NCBI GenBank assembly: GCA_964547525.1
Contig: CAZJOD010000110.1
Span: 1 to 12,898 of the forward strand
Direction: 5' to 3'
Origin: CAZJOD01 sp964547525
Lineage (GTDB): Bacteria > Bacillota > Clostridia > JAAYHZ01
Length of the DNA stretch: 12,898 bases
Shown one piece after another: positions 1-6,668 of this stretch (position 1 is the stretch's first letter; every line of letters begins with the position of its first letter). Below the pieces are notes generated by a model. It was not told the origin of the DNA, searched no databases, and worked only from the letters and a program-made list of their open reading frames with translations. The position numbers were made by a program, and so were the translations under genes.

Positions 1-53
1 CCTCGACCTCCAGCGTGACAGGCTGGCGTTCTAACCATCTGAACTACCGGGCC
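1..53 (-). tRNA. tRNA-Asp (anticodon GTC), 3' part cut by window edge
   Basis: Read on the minus strand, the sequence starts GGCCCGG (acceptor arm, 5' side), continues with a D arm (GTTC...GAAC) and an anticodon stem-loop CCAGC-CTGTCAC-GCTGG, which gives anticodon GTC for aspartate. The variable loop and the start of the T arm (GAGG) are present, and the rest lies outside the window. It is the third tRNA of a minus-strand cluster after tRNA-Asn and the CAT tRNA, separated from the latter by 18 nt, and is probably co-transcribed with them. Confidence 0.93.
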
Positions 54-71
54 ATACCAGGCGACTTGGTG

Positions 72-148
72 TGGTGGGCCTTCAGGGACTCGAACCCCGG
101 ACCGACCGGTTATGAGCCGGTTGCTCTAACCAACTGAGCTAAAGGCCC
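72..148 (-). tRNA. tRNA with CAT anticodon (elongator Met or Ile2)
   Basis: A complete 77-nt tRNA on the minus strand: acceptor GGGCCTT pairs with AAGGCCC, the discriminator is A, and CCA is encoded at 72-74. The anticodon stem-loop ACCGG-CTCATAA-CCGGT gives anticodon CAT. The long D arm (AGCTCAGTTGGTTAGAGCA) and the CGGCTCATAACCG core resemble both Clostridia elongator tRNA-Met and Firmicute tRNA-Ile2, whose C34 is changed to lysidine by TilS. The DNA alone does not settle which. It is not an initiator, because the GGG/CCC base pairs typical of the initiator anticodon stem are absent. It lies 3 nt downstream of tRNA-Asn. Confidence 0.93.
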
Positions 149-151
149 TCA

Positions 152-227
152 TGGCTCCCCAAGTAGGACTCGAACCTACGACCCTGCGGTTAACAGCCGC
201 ATGCTCTACCTGCTGAGCTATTGAGGA
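152..227 (-). tRNA. tRNA-Asn (anticodon GTT)
   Basis: A complete 76-nt tRNA on the minus strand starting TCCTCAA, with the D arm AGCTCAGCAGGTAGAGC and the anticodon stem-loop TGCGG-CTGTTAA-CCGCA (anticodon GTT). The T arm is GTAGGTTCGAGTCCTAC, the discriminator is G, and CCA is encoded at 152-154. It is the first gene of the visible tRNA cluster, about 25 nt after the predicted transcription start. Confidence 0.95.
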
Positions 228-258
228 TCAACTTACCTTTTTTTAAGGCACAGATTAC

Positions 259-287
259 ATTATACTGATGAAGTGCGTTAAGGTCAA
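259..287 (-). promoter_or_regulatory. Primary-sigma promoter of the tRNA cluster
   Basis: On the minus strand a TTGACC -35 box (282-287) and a perfect TATAAT -10 box (259-264) are separated by exactly 17 bp. Predicted transcription start is near 252, about 25 nt before the 5' end of tRNA-Asn. Immediately upstream lie the phased A-tracts at 291-326. The near-consensus boxes fit a strong, growth-related stable-RNA promoter. Confidence 0.85.
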
Positions 288-290
288 GAG

Positions 291-326
291 TTTTTTTTAA
301 TTTTTTTAAATTTTTTTTAATTTTTT
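291..326 (-). promoter_or_regulatory. Helically phased A-tracts upstream of the tRNA promoter (UP element / bent DNA)
   Basis: On the plus strand four T-runs of 8, 7, 8 and 6 bases begin at 291, 301, 311 and 321, exactly one per 10 bp. Read towards the tRNA promoter these are A-tracts ending 3 bp before the -35 box. A-tracts in phase with the helix cause intrinsic curvature, and A/T-rich DNA directly upstream of -35 is the contact site of the RNA polymerase alpha C-terminal domain. The phasing is seen directly; the role as promoter enhancer is inferred. Confidence 0.6.
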
Positions 327-368
327 ATTACATATTTTTATATATTTCCATAAGATATACATACTAGC

Positions 369-456
369 TGAACCGGGGTTGAAGATGAAGGTATTTTCAA
401 TAACAAATCGAAACACTCCGGTTCAACAGTAAGTTATTTATTACAGTAAAATCCTT
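369..456. repeat. Dispersed intergenic repeat, copy A (after rpoD)
   Basis: This element sits 21 nt beyond the rpoD stop codon. It is bounded by an 8-bp inverted repeat, TGAACCGG (369-376) and CCGGTTCA (418-425). Its right-hand part (421-456) aligns with 10805-10839 downstream of the M16 peptidase gene at roughly 80% identity, sharing the core GTAAGTTA...TTATT.CAGT...AATC. The 12-mer ACTCCGGTTCAA (415-426) recurs exactly at 7136-7147, and TGAAGGTATTTT (386-397) recurs inverted at 7109-7120. It could act in the RNA as a 3' hairpin, but no T-run follows the stem, so it is not a canonical terminator. Confidence 0.55.
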
Positions 457-477
457 ATTTTTAAAATCATCTTGTTT

Positions 478-1548
478 TTAATCAAGGTAGTCTTTTAGCT
501 TTTTGCTTCTGCTGGGATGCCTTAACTTTCTTAATGCCTTTGCTTCAATTTGTCGGATTCTTTCTCTTGTTACCCTAAATTCTCTGCCTACCTCTTCTAG
601 CGTTCTTGCTCTACCGTCATCGAGTCCGAAGCGTAGACGCAGCACTTTTTCTTCGCGTGTAGTCAAAGTATCCAGTACATCATTCAATTGCTCTTTTAAT
701 AATATATGAGCCGCAGCTTCTGCAGGTGCAGGCGCGTCGTCATCAGGTATAAAATCTCCCAAGTGACTGTCTTCTTCCTCACCTATAGGTGTTTCTAACG
801 ATACCGGTTCTTGCGATATTTTCATTATTTCCCTGACCTTTTCAACAGGAATATTCATTTCTTCCGCAATCTCTTCCGGCTTCGGATCTCTTCCTAACTC
901 CTGTACAAGTTGTCGTGACACCCGTATTAATTTGTTAATTGTTTCCACCATATGTACAGGTATGCGTATGGTTCTCGCTTGATCCGCTATGGCTCTTGTT
1001 ATTGCTTGTCTAATCCACCAAGTTGCATATGTGCTGAATTTATATCCTTTTCTATAATCAAATTTTTCTACAGCTTTAATAAGACCTAAATTTCCTTCTT
1101 GGATAAGGTCTAGAAATTGCATACCACGGCCGACATATCTTTTTGCAATACTTACAACCAATCTTAAATTGGCTTCTGCCAATTTCTTTTTGCAATCTTC
1201 ATCTCCTTTTTCCATGCCTTTTGCCAAATCTATTTCATCATCGGCTGAAAGAAGGTTTACCTTACCAATTTCTTTAAGGTACATCCTTACAGGGTCGTCA
1301 ATACTGATACCCTCAGGTATACTTAAATCGAAGTCTTCAGTTTCATGATCGTCAATATCATCAGGTTCAACTTCACCGTCTAAAGCGATCCCCGCTTTCT
1401 CGATGATTTCATATACTTCAACAATTTCTTCAGGTGAAATCTCAACTTCTTCATATGCATTAATAATATCTTGATCGGTTAATTTCCCGTTAATTTTCCC
1501 CTTTTCAATTAAATCGCTTAAAATATTTTTCTTATCCGTATTTACCAT
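478..1548 (-). CDS. rpoD: RNA polymerase primary sigma factor (SigA/RpoD)
   Basis: This is the housekeeping sigma factor that directs core RNA polymerase to -10/-35 promoters. The 356 residues show region 1.1 (about 1-60), an acidic linker, region 1.2 (83-115, DPVRMYLKEIG), region 2 (122-200, with NLRLVVSIAKRY, FLDLIQEGNLGL and the -10-binding stretch FSTYATWWIRQAITRAI), region 3 (205-275) and region 4 (285-350, with the helix-turn-helix TLEEVGREFRVTRERIRQIE). The length fits Gram-positive SigA, which lacks the long insert of the E. coli protein. The ATG follows GGAGGG by 6 nt. It lies 99 nt after dnaG and is probably co-transcribed with it; a weak internal promoter may lie in the gap. Repeat copy A follows the stop codon. 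Confidence 0.97.
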   Translation of the reverse strand: MVNTDKKNILSDLIEKGKINGKLTDQDIINAYEEVEISPEEIVEVYEIIEKAGIALDGEVEPDDIDDHETEDFDLSIPEGISIDDPVRMYLKEIGKVNLLSADDEIDLAKGMEKGDEDCKKKLAEANLRLVVSIAKRYVGRGMQFLDLIQEGNLGLIKAVEKFDYRKGYKFSTYATWWIRQAITRAIADQARTIRIPVHMVETINKLIRVSRQLVQELGRDPKPEEIAEEMNIPVEKVREIMKISQEPVSLETPIGEEEDSHLGDFIPDDDAPAPAEAAAHILLKEQLNDVLDTLTTREEKVLRLRFGLDDGRARTLEEVGREFRVTRERIRQIEAKALRKLRHPSRSKKLKDYLD

Positions 1549-1591
1549 ATTAATCCCTCCGGTGTTCTTTCATATCTATTCGTTATCTAAC

Positions 1592-1621
1592 TTTATAATG
1601 AATTTTCATTTATATTTTCAG
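1592..1621 (-). promoter_or_regulatory. Possible internal primary-sigma promoter for rpoD
   Basis: In the dnaG-rpoD gap the minus strand carries CTGAAA (1616-1621, four of six matches to TTGACA), an 18-bp spacer and TATAAA (1592-1597, five of six matches to TATAAT), about 45 nt before the rpoD start. It would let rpoD be transcribed apart from dnaG. In such AT-rich DNA a match of this quality can arise by chance. Confidence 0.3.
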
Positions 1622-1647
1622 AAAATAATTCGCTATCTATACGCTTA

Positions 1648-3396
1648 TTATCTCTTTAAATTTTTCAGTTCATGGTTTACTTTTACAAATTCTTTTTTTA
1701 GCTTTTCTTTCTCTTCTGCACTATCGGTATTTTTAATTGCCGTAAGTATTTCTTCACGCCTTTTTTTGTTTAACCTTAATTTATTTTTCAAGATCATTTC
1801 ATTTATAGCTTTTCCTATTAAATCTTTAGTTTCAAAGTGGGTATTTTGCAAAATACCTGCAAATGCAGCCGCTTTCACTTCATCTACCATTTGCATCAAA
1901 ACTGCAGGCTTTGTTTGCAAACTATCTTTATAATTCTTTTTCATTTCTTTATAAATTAATAAATTATCATTATCTTCAAAAAAGGAATCTCCTTCCGTTT
2001 TATCAAAAATCGGTATGTAATCATTATCTAAAGAAAGCAAAATCAATATGCGACGTTCATTTTCTACAGATTCGTCGCCATTGCTTGCTTTATCTACGAT
2101 GTTGTCGTATGCAACCCTTGTATCCGTCGTTTTAACCGTTTTTTCGTTTTTATATACTTCAGAAAGTATTGCCTCAGTAGATATTCCATAATCTTCCGCT
2201 ATTTTCCTTGAATACATCTCCACTTCTACCTTATTATCTATTTTTGAAAGTGCTTCGGCAATCATATTTAGAAAGCTTACTTTCCCGGACATTGTATCCA
2301 TATCACATTGCTTTTTATAAATCCCCACCTTATACTCGACCAGTGAATCAGCCCTGTCTATCAATTGTCTGAAAGCAGCCGGTCCGTTACTTTTTATATA
2401 TTCATCCGGATCTTTTCCTGACGGGATGGTAATTACTCTAATATTACATCCTTTATCAGCTAAAATATCCATTCCTTTTAATGTAGCGATTTGCCCGGCC
2501 ATGTCAGAGTCGTAGCATATGACTACATCCTTGGTATACCTCTTTAATAACATTGCTTGTCTTTCGGTGAGTGCGGTTCCCAGGGAAGCTACTACATTAT
2601 CTATCCCGGCTTGATATAACATAACCGCATCCATATAACCTTCAACAATCACGATATTGTCTTGTTCCGATTTCCTTGCATAATTTAATGCATATAAGTT
2701 ATCTTTCTTTTTATAACAAACCGTTTCCGGTGAATTCATATACTTAGGTAATCCGTCATCCAATACTCTTCCTCCGAAAGCAATTACATTCCCCCTTACA
2801 TCGAAAATAGGAAACATTAACCTTTTTCTAAACCTGTCAATGAACCCCCCTTTTTGTGTTTTTATTGCCAAACCGGCTGTAAGTATATCTTTTTCGGTGT
2901 ATCCTTTTGAAGTTAAATGCTTTATCAAACCGTCCCACATATCCGGTGCGTACCCTAAGCCGAATTTTTTTACAGTATTCGGAGAAATTTTACGTTTTTT
3001 TAAATACTCCAGCGCTTCTTCTCCGATTTTTAAAGTACTATGAAAGTACTTTGCCGCCACAGTATTTATTTCAATGGTTTTATTTTGCCATTTAATCTTT
3101 TCACTATTTTTATACTTGTCATTTTCAGGTAGCTCCACTCCTGTTTTATCAGACAAATATTTTAATGCGTCATAATAATCCAACCCTTCTTTGGATCGAA
3201 TAAATGTAATTACATTCCCCCCTCTTTTACATCCAAAACAATAATACGCCTGCTTGTCCCGGCTTACATGAAATGACGGTGTTTTCTCATTATGAAAAGG
3301 GCATAATCCGATATATTCATTGCCTTGCCTTTTCAGGGGTGTATAATCTGATATAATATCCACAATGTCAATTTTATTCAGAAAATCATCGTTCAT
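1648..3396 (-). CDS. dnaG: DNA primase DnaG
   Basis: DnaG makes the short RNA primers that start Okazaki fragments and works with the replicative helicase. From the preferred start (582 aa) the N-terminal CHC2 zinc-binding domain has C32, H35, C53 and C56. It is followed by the primase core and a TOPRIM domain with the catalytic EGYMD (252-256) and YDSD (295-298). The C-terminal third is the less conserved helicase-binding part. The frame opens at an upstream ATG at 3408 that has no ribosome site. The ATG at 3396 has GGAG 6 nt before it and yields the usual MNDDFLNKIDIVDIIS N-terminus, so I chose it. The gene stands between dgt (130 nt upstream) and rpoD (99 nt downstream), the common Clostridia order, and a SigH-type promoter lies about 50 nt upstream. 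Confidence 0.96.
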   Translation of the reverse strand: MNDDFLNKIDIVDIISDYTPLKRQGNEYIGLCPFHNEKTPSFHVSRDKQAYYCFGCKRGGNVITFIRSKEGLDYYDALKYLSDKTGVELPENDKYKNSEKIKWQNKTIEINTVAAKYFHSTLKIGEEALEYLKKRKISPNTVKKFGLGYAPDMWDGLIKHLTSKGYTEKDILTAGLAIKTQKGGFIDRFRKRLMFPIFDVRGNVIAFGGRVLDDGLPKYMNSPETVCYKKKDNLYALNYARKSEQDNIVIVEGYMDAVMLYQAGIDNVVASLGTALTERQAMLLKRYTKDVVICYDSDMAGQIATLKGMDILADKGCNIRVITIPSGKDPDEYIKSNGPAAFRQLIDRADSLVEYKVGIYKKQCDMDTMSGKVSFLNMIAEALSKIDNKVEVEMYSRKIAEDYGISTEAILSEVYKNEKTVKTTDTRVAYDNIVDKASNGDESVENERRILILLSLDNDYIPIFDKTEGDSFFEDNDNLLIYKEMKKNYKDSLQTKPAVLMQMVDEVKAAAFAGILQNTHFETKDLIGKAINEMILKNKLRLNKKRREEILTAIKNTDSAEEKEKLKKEFVKVNHELKNLKR

Positions 3397-3445
3397 TTGT
3401 TTCTCCATACATTTTTTCAGTTATATCGATATTACTGAATAAATA

Positions 3446-3474
3446 TAATTCGACAAACATTTGTGTTATCCTTC
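3446..3474 (-). promoter_or_regulatory. SigH-type promoter upstream of dnaG-rpoD
   Basis: The minus strand reads GAAGGATAA (3466-3474), 11 bp, then GTCGAATTA (3446-3454). The SigH consensus established in Bacillus is RNAGGAWWW, 11-12 bp, RNNGAATWW, and every specified position matches. The predicted start of transcription is near 3439, about 40 nt before the dnaG ATG. The Bacillus subtilis sigA operon is known to have a SigH-dependent promoter that keeps SigA supplied at the onset of sporulation, so the position makes sense. No comparably good primary-sigma promoter is visible in this gap. Readthrough from dgt could give the vegetative transcript. Confidence 0.6.
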
Positions 3475-3495
3475 ACAATATTTAAAAAATATTGT
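3475..3495. other. 9-bp perfect dyad in the dgt-dnaG gap
   Basis: ACAATATTT and AAATATTGT, separated by AAA, form a perfect 9-bp inverted repeat directly abutting the -35 end of the SigH-type promoter. On the plus strand it is followed by TCTATTTTTTT, so it could terminate antisense transcription. On the minus strand no T-run follows, so it should not stop dgt transcripts. It may instead be a protein-binding site. Only the symmetry is seen directly. Confidence 0.4.
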
Positions 3496-3526
3496 TCTAT
3501 TTTTTTATTCACATTTTTTACCGGTT

Positions 3527-4537
3527 TTATACGTCAATACTCATCCAATATCTTGGAATAAAGTATTTTTCAAACATTTTAACAGCATATCGATCTGTCA
3601 TTCCGGATATATAATCACAAATGATTCTATCCTTTATACCCTCTTTTTCCAGGTGTATGTATTCTTCTTGAACGTAATGAAAGTTCTTGTTAAAAAAATC
3701 ATATAGTAATTCCAGCATATTTTCAGCCTTTTTCTCTTCTCTTTTAGCTATTGATCCTATATATACGTTATCGAACATAAAACACCTGAGCTTATCCATT
3801 GCATCACCGAATTCTTTACTCATAACTATGTTATCGGTATACATACTATGTGCGACTATATTCTTAACCATAGAGTCAATCCTTTCACCTATGGAAGATC
3901 CGAAAATACATACACAATCACCCGGTAAATCACTTTCTTTTATTACTTCACCCCTTATAGCATCGTCTATATCATGATTTATATATGCGATCCTGTCGGC
4001 TAAACGTACTATCCGACCTTCAAGAGTAAAAGGTATTTTATCCCCTGTATGATTTAAGATGCCGTCACGTACTTCCATTGTCAAGTTGAGACCTTTCCCG
4101 GAATCCAAAAGATCCACCGTTCTTAAACTTTGCTCGTTATGCATAAATCCTAAAGGACACACCGCATTTAAAACTCTTTCACCCGCATGCCCAAAAGGTG
4201 TATGACCCAAATCATGTCCTAATGATATGGCTTCGGTTAAGTCTTCGTTCAACTTTAAACTTCGTGCAATTGTACGTGAAATTTGGGAAACTTCTAGTGT
4301 GTGTGTCAATCTGGTTCTATAATGATCTCCTTCCGGCGAAATGAAAACCTGCGTTTTATGCTTTAATCTACGAAAAGACTTACTATATAAAATTCTGTCC
4401 CTATCTCTTTGAAATTCTGTTCTTATTTCGCACTTTTTTTCAATGTCATTTAATCTTCCACGTGTATTTTTACTTAAAGTTGCAAATTTTGATAGATATT
4501 CTTTTTCGAATGCTTCCCGTTCTTCTCTTAAGTTCAT
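3527..4537 (-). CDS. dgt: dNTP triphosphohydrolase (dGTPase family, HD domain)
   Basis: Members of this family cleave dNTPs to deoxynucleoside and triphosphate, affecting dNTP pools. At 336 aa this is the shorter, Gram-positive type of deoxyguanosinetriphosphate triphosphohydrolase-like protein. The N-terminal signature FQRDRDRILYSKSFRRLKHKTQVF (42-65) is followed by the HD metal site: H79 (TRLTHTLEVSQ), H108-D109 (LGHDLGHTPFGHAGE) and D181 (RIVRLADRIAYINHDIDDAI). The ATG start gives the expected N-terminus, MNLREEREAFEKEYLSKFATLS, but has no good Shine-Dalgarno sequence. A 31-nt hairpin lies just 13 nt upstream, so translation may be controlled by the leader. dnaG follows after 130 nt. The true substrate cannot be read from the sequence. 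Confidence 0.93.
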   Translation of the reverse strand: MNLREEREAFEKEYLSKFATLSKNTRGRLNDIEKKCEIRTEFQRDRDRILYSKSFRRLKHKTQVFISPEGDHYRTRLTHTLEVSQISRTIARSLKLNEDLTEAISLGHDLGHTPFGHAGERVLNAVCPLGFMHNEQSLRTVDLLDSGKGLNLTMEVRDGILNHTGDKIPFTLEGRIVRLADRIAYINHDIDDAIRGEVIKESDLPGDCVCIFGSSIGERIDSMVKNIVAHSMYTDNIVMSKEFGDAMDKLRCFMFDNVYIGSIAKREEKKAENMLELLYDFFNKNFHYVQEEYIHLEKEGIKDRIICDYISGMTDRYAVKMFEKYFIPRYWMSIDV

Positions 4538-4550
4538 TCAAACCGTCATT

Positions 4551-4581
4551 AAATCGTGGCATACCGAATATGCTACGATTT
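4551..4581 (-). promoter_or_regulatory. Hairpin in the dgt leader
   Basis: AAATCGT-g-GCATA (4551-4563) and TATGC-t-ACGATTT (4569-4581) form a 13-position stem with a single mismatch around a CCGAA loop (TTCGG on the minus-strand RNA). It ends 13 nt before the dgt ATG, where no clear ribosome site is present. No T-run follows on either strand, so it is not a terminator. It may be an operator or an RNA structure that controls dgt translation; the function is unknown. Confidence 0.45.
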
Positions 4582-4795
4582 ACGCAAAACGGCGTTTTCA
4601 CCTACCTTTCGAATATATCATATATATAATTTCAATAAAAATATATATATCCCTTTAATATTATTATAATTTTCATGGTAAAATTATGTGTATAAACTAT
4701 TAAGCGGCGGTATAAATATATAACAATTAATGCAAGAGTTTGATTGCAATAAAATAAATTTTATGCTATAGAATTTTATAAGAATTTTTGAACTT

Positions 4796-4826
4796 AAAAA
4801 GCAACGGACAGGTAAAATTCCGTTGC
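4796..4826 (-). terminator. Rho-independent terminator of the DUF6514-like gene
   Basis: On the minus strand GCAACGGA (from 4826), a 10-nt loop and TCCGTTGC (to 4801) form a perfect 8-bp GC-containing stem followed by TTTTT (4800-4796). It lies 25 nt after the stop codon of the small gene at 4852-5145 and separates it from dgt. Confidence 0.85.
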
Positions 4827-4851
4827 TTATAAAGTTGTAGAAAAATATATA

Positions 4852-5145
4852 TTATGCAGATTTTAAGTCTTCAATTACATCGTATACAGTTACGGGTGTA
4901 ACAATATTTTTCCTTAATAATGAAACTAACTTTCTAATCTCTTTTTCATCATACGTAAATTTTTCGATTTTTACAGTTTCCAATATACTACCACCGGCCA
5001 TCTTTTTTACCTCGAAACCATACATGGGACAAACCTCATCATTACAACCTTCACCACCATTCGTTAACAGAATACAATATTCAAGTGTATAACAATTTGC
5101 ATCCTCACAGATTATTGATTCCTTTCCAACAACTACGTTTTTCAT
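4852..5145 (-). CDS. Small DUF6514-like protein of unknown function
   Basis: A 97-aa soluble protein with no signal peptide or membrane segment. The N-terminal half holds five cysteines (C13, C18, C24, C34, C39), and the C-terminal half ends in EKEIRKLVSLLRKNIVTPVTVYDVIEDL. That C-terminal pattern (helix, then N-x-V-x-P, then a V-x-D-hydrophobic-x-E-D motif) is what I recall of DUF6514 proteins in Clostridia; the match is from memory and no function is known to me. The ATG has GGGAGG 8 nt upstream. It appears monocistronic, with its own terminator and a long upstream region rich in dyads and containing Spo0A-box-like sequences. Five cysteines in about 27 residues could bind a metal, but this is speculation. 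Confidence 0.65.
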   Translation of the reverse strand: MKNVVVGKESIICEDANCYTLEYCILLTNGGEGCNDEVCPMYGFEVKKMAGGSILETVKIEKFTYDEKEIRKLVSLLRKNIVTPVTVYDVIEDLKSA

Positions 5146-5180
5146 AAAAATATCCTCCCATCTATCATACCGATACCCCT

Positions 5181-5326
5181 TAAACCACTATATATATGGT
5201 TTACATTGGCCCTATATACATTATAATGTATTTCTCAGTATAATAAATAAAAAAGTATCGACAAAATTCGATGACATTTAATATTATAGCCTGTAGTCAT
5301 CAGTTTACATAATAAATATTGTCGAA
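5181..5326 (-). promoter_or_regulatory. Control region of the DUF6514-like gene
   Basis: The 222 nt upstream of this gene hold several structures. TAAACCA/TGGTTTA is a 7-bp dyad (5181-5187, 5197-5203). ATACATTATAATGTAT is a perfect 16-bp palindrome (5216-5231) containing a TATAAT -10-like box on the minus strand. A second TATAAT lies at about 5282-5287 on the minus strand. Two sequences resemble the Spo0A box TGTCGAA: an exact match on the plus strand at 5320-5326 and TGTCGAT on the minus strand at 5257-5263. Neither -10 box has a good -35 box, as is usual for activator-dependent promoters. Spo0A control is a hypothesis only, since a 7-mer match in about 13 kb is expected by chance. Confidence 0.4.
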
Positions 5327-5367
5327 GAAAGTACGTATATTGTCGTTTTATGGCATATTTTGTCAAC

Positions 5368-6612
5368 CTAAATATAGTCTATTTTACTTTTTATCCACTT
5401 ATTTTTCATGTTTTCAGCAATTTCCATAATTATTTCCAAATCTATCCCTTGCATAAACAGAGAATAAAATTTAATTATAATAGAAAACACTTCGCTTTCT
5501 TTCTTTATGTTGCATAATGAGGTGATGACATAATCAATACCTTTTTCACTTACAAGCCTTATAATTTCTTCCGATCTCGGATCACCTTCACTTTGAAATA
5601 TGAAACCCGCCGCAAGTCCTACACATATATTTATTGGTAATATCCCGTTTTTAATACATAAATCAATCGAGCCCGACATTCTATCTCCATATGCTAATTT
5701 TCTCTTAGTATCCTTACCAACCCTATCAACAGTGTCTCCTAGCGACGGATTTTGAAATCTGAAAATAAGATCTTGGGTATGGTCAACCAGTGATTTAATA
5801 TCTTCTTTGTGTTCATATGACATCGCCAGTGCAGATTCTGTCAAAGCACGAAGTACGAATACCTTAATAACCGGATCGGAACATGCTTCCCATATATAAT
5901 TATATTTTTTATACTTACCCAAATAAGCTGTCAATGCATGTGCCATATTATGCATATAAAGCTTACGTTGAATATAAAAATCAAACGGTTGGTAGGGAAC
6001 CATATTTTTTATTTTAGGTATATCACCTCTGAAACCTTTTTTATCAACCGGTAATACATCATATTCTTCCACATACACTCTTAAAGGGTTATCCCCTTTC
6101 ATTTCTTCGGTCATAACAGGTACCATTCTACCTATAGACGCTTCCACAAGTCCTATATTCGAATTAAACCATTCGTAAATTTCCGTTGGCAATCTTTCTT
6201 TTAATAACTTTTCAAAATACAGGTTGGCATCCAGTAAATTTTCACATATTATTATATTCAAAGGTTTATCTTTGCAGCAAACATACCTTTTTAAAATTCC
6301 TTTTGATACAACACCTGCAATTTTAGGTAACACATTCACACCTACAGCCGTAGCCATAATATCCGCTTCGGCTATTTGTGCAATAACACTGTTTTCATCA
6401 AGTCCGTATACAGCTTGTACATTCTTTATGATAATCTCGCTGTAACCTTCACGCCTGGCGATTTTTACCGGATAACAACCATCTTCATTCAATCTGTCGA
6501 CAGTCTCTTTTGCAATATCGATAAAAACAGTATTGTACCCGGATTCACTGAATAATTGCCCTATAAAACCCCTACCAATGTTGCCAGCTCCGTACATAAC
6601 AGCTTTTTTCAT
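5368..6612 (-). CDS. mtlD: Mannitol-1-phosphate 5-dehydrogenase family protein
   Basis: This is a polyol-specific long-chain dehydrogenase, expected to interconvert mannitol 1-phosphate and fructose 6-phosphate with NAD. The N-terminal Rossmann domain starts MKKAVMYGAGNIGRGFIG (glycine-rich loop at 8-18), typical of MtlD. The catalytic helix RKLYMHNMAHALTAYLG gives the K217, N222 and H225 triad of the mannitol dehydrogenase family. At 414 aa it is somewhat longer than the roughly 380 aa of E. coli MtlD, with the extra length mainly at the C-terminus. The ATG follows GGAGGG closely. No PTS components or regulator are nearby, so the natural substrate might be another hexitol or uronate phosphate. 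Two hairpins lie in its leader, and the scaffold gap lies further upstream. Confidence 0.82.
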   Translation of the reverse strand: MKKAVMYGAGNIGRGFIGQLFSESGYNTVFIDIAKETVDRLNEDGCYPVKIARREGYSEIIIKNVQAVYGLDENSVIAQIAEADIMATAVGVNVLPKIAGVVSKGILKRYVCCKDKPLNIIICENLLDANLYFEKLLKERLPTEIYEWFNSNIGLVEASIGRMVPVMTEEMKGDNPLRVYVEEYDVLPVDKKGFRGDIPKIKNMVPYQPFDFYIQRKLYMHNMAHALTAYLGKYKKYNYIWEACSDPVIKVFVLRALTESALAMSYEHKEDIKSLVDHTQDLIFRFQNPSLGDTVDRVGKDTKRKLAYGDRMSGSIDLCIKNGILPINICVGLAAGFIFQSEGDPRSEEIIRLVSEKGIDYVITSLCNIKKESEVFSIIIKFYSLFMQGIDLEIIMEIAENMKNKWIKSKIDYI

Positions 6613-6668
6613 GTTTCCCTCCGTTTTCTAAACCGACCGGATTTTTTAAAACGGCCTGTTTTATAAAT

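Larger units (their letters stand above)
4538..4851. other. Gene-free region holding the dgt leader and a terminator
   Basis: This 314-nt stretch separates dgt from the DUF6514-like gene. It contains the terminator at 4796-4826, a very AT-rich section (4615-4670) and the dgt leader. The leader holds two dyads: the 31-nt hairpin at 4551-4581 and the 13-bp dyad AAAACGGCGTTTT at 4586-4598. No convincing -35/-10 pair for dgt was found, although TATAAT-like sequences occur around 4660-4670. I see no coding sequence or tRNA and no riboswitch class that I recognise. Confidence 0.6.

Noticed and set aside
291..326. The T-runs at 291-326 read as a plus-strand terminator.
   Set aside because: No GC-rich stem precedes them and no plus-strand gene exists here; their 10-bp phasing next to the tRNA promoter points to a promoter role.
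369..425. Repeat copy A as a standard rpoD terminator.
   Set aside because: The 8-bp stem has a 41-nt loop, and no T-run follows on the minus strand.
503..709. Plus-strand reading frames opposite rpoD, dnaG, dgt, dpaA, pnp and others.
   Set aside because: They are mirror frames of strongly conserved minus-strand genes, without ribosome sites or recognisable domains.
3397..3408. Upstream ATG (3408) as the dnaG start.
   Set aside because: It has no ribosome site, and its own codons contain the GGAG that serves the ATG at 3396, which gives the family's normal N-terminus.
3449..3455. An independent Spo0A box (TGTCGAA) before dnaG.
   Set aside because: These bases are largely part of the SigH -10 match, and a 7-mer is expected by chance in a window this size; it is not listed as a separate feature.
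4540..4615. A cyclic-di-GMP or other known riboswitch in the dgt leader.
   Set aside because: Fragments such as ACGCAAA and GGTAGG look suggestive, but the conserved core and pairing of that class are not present.
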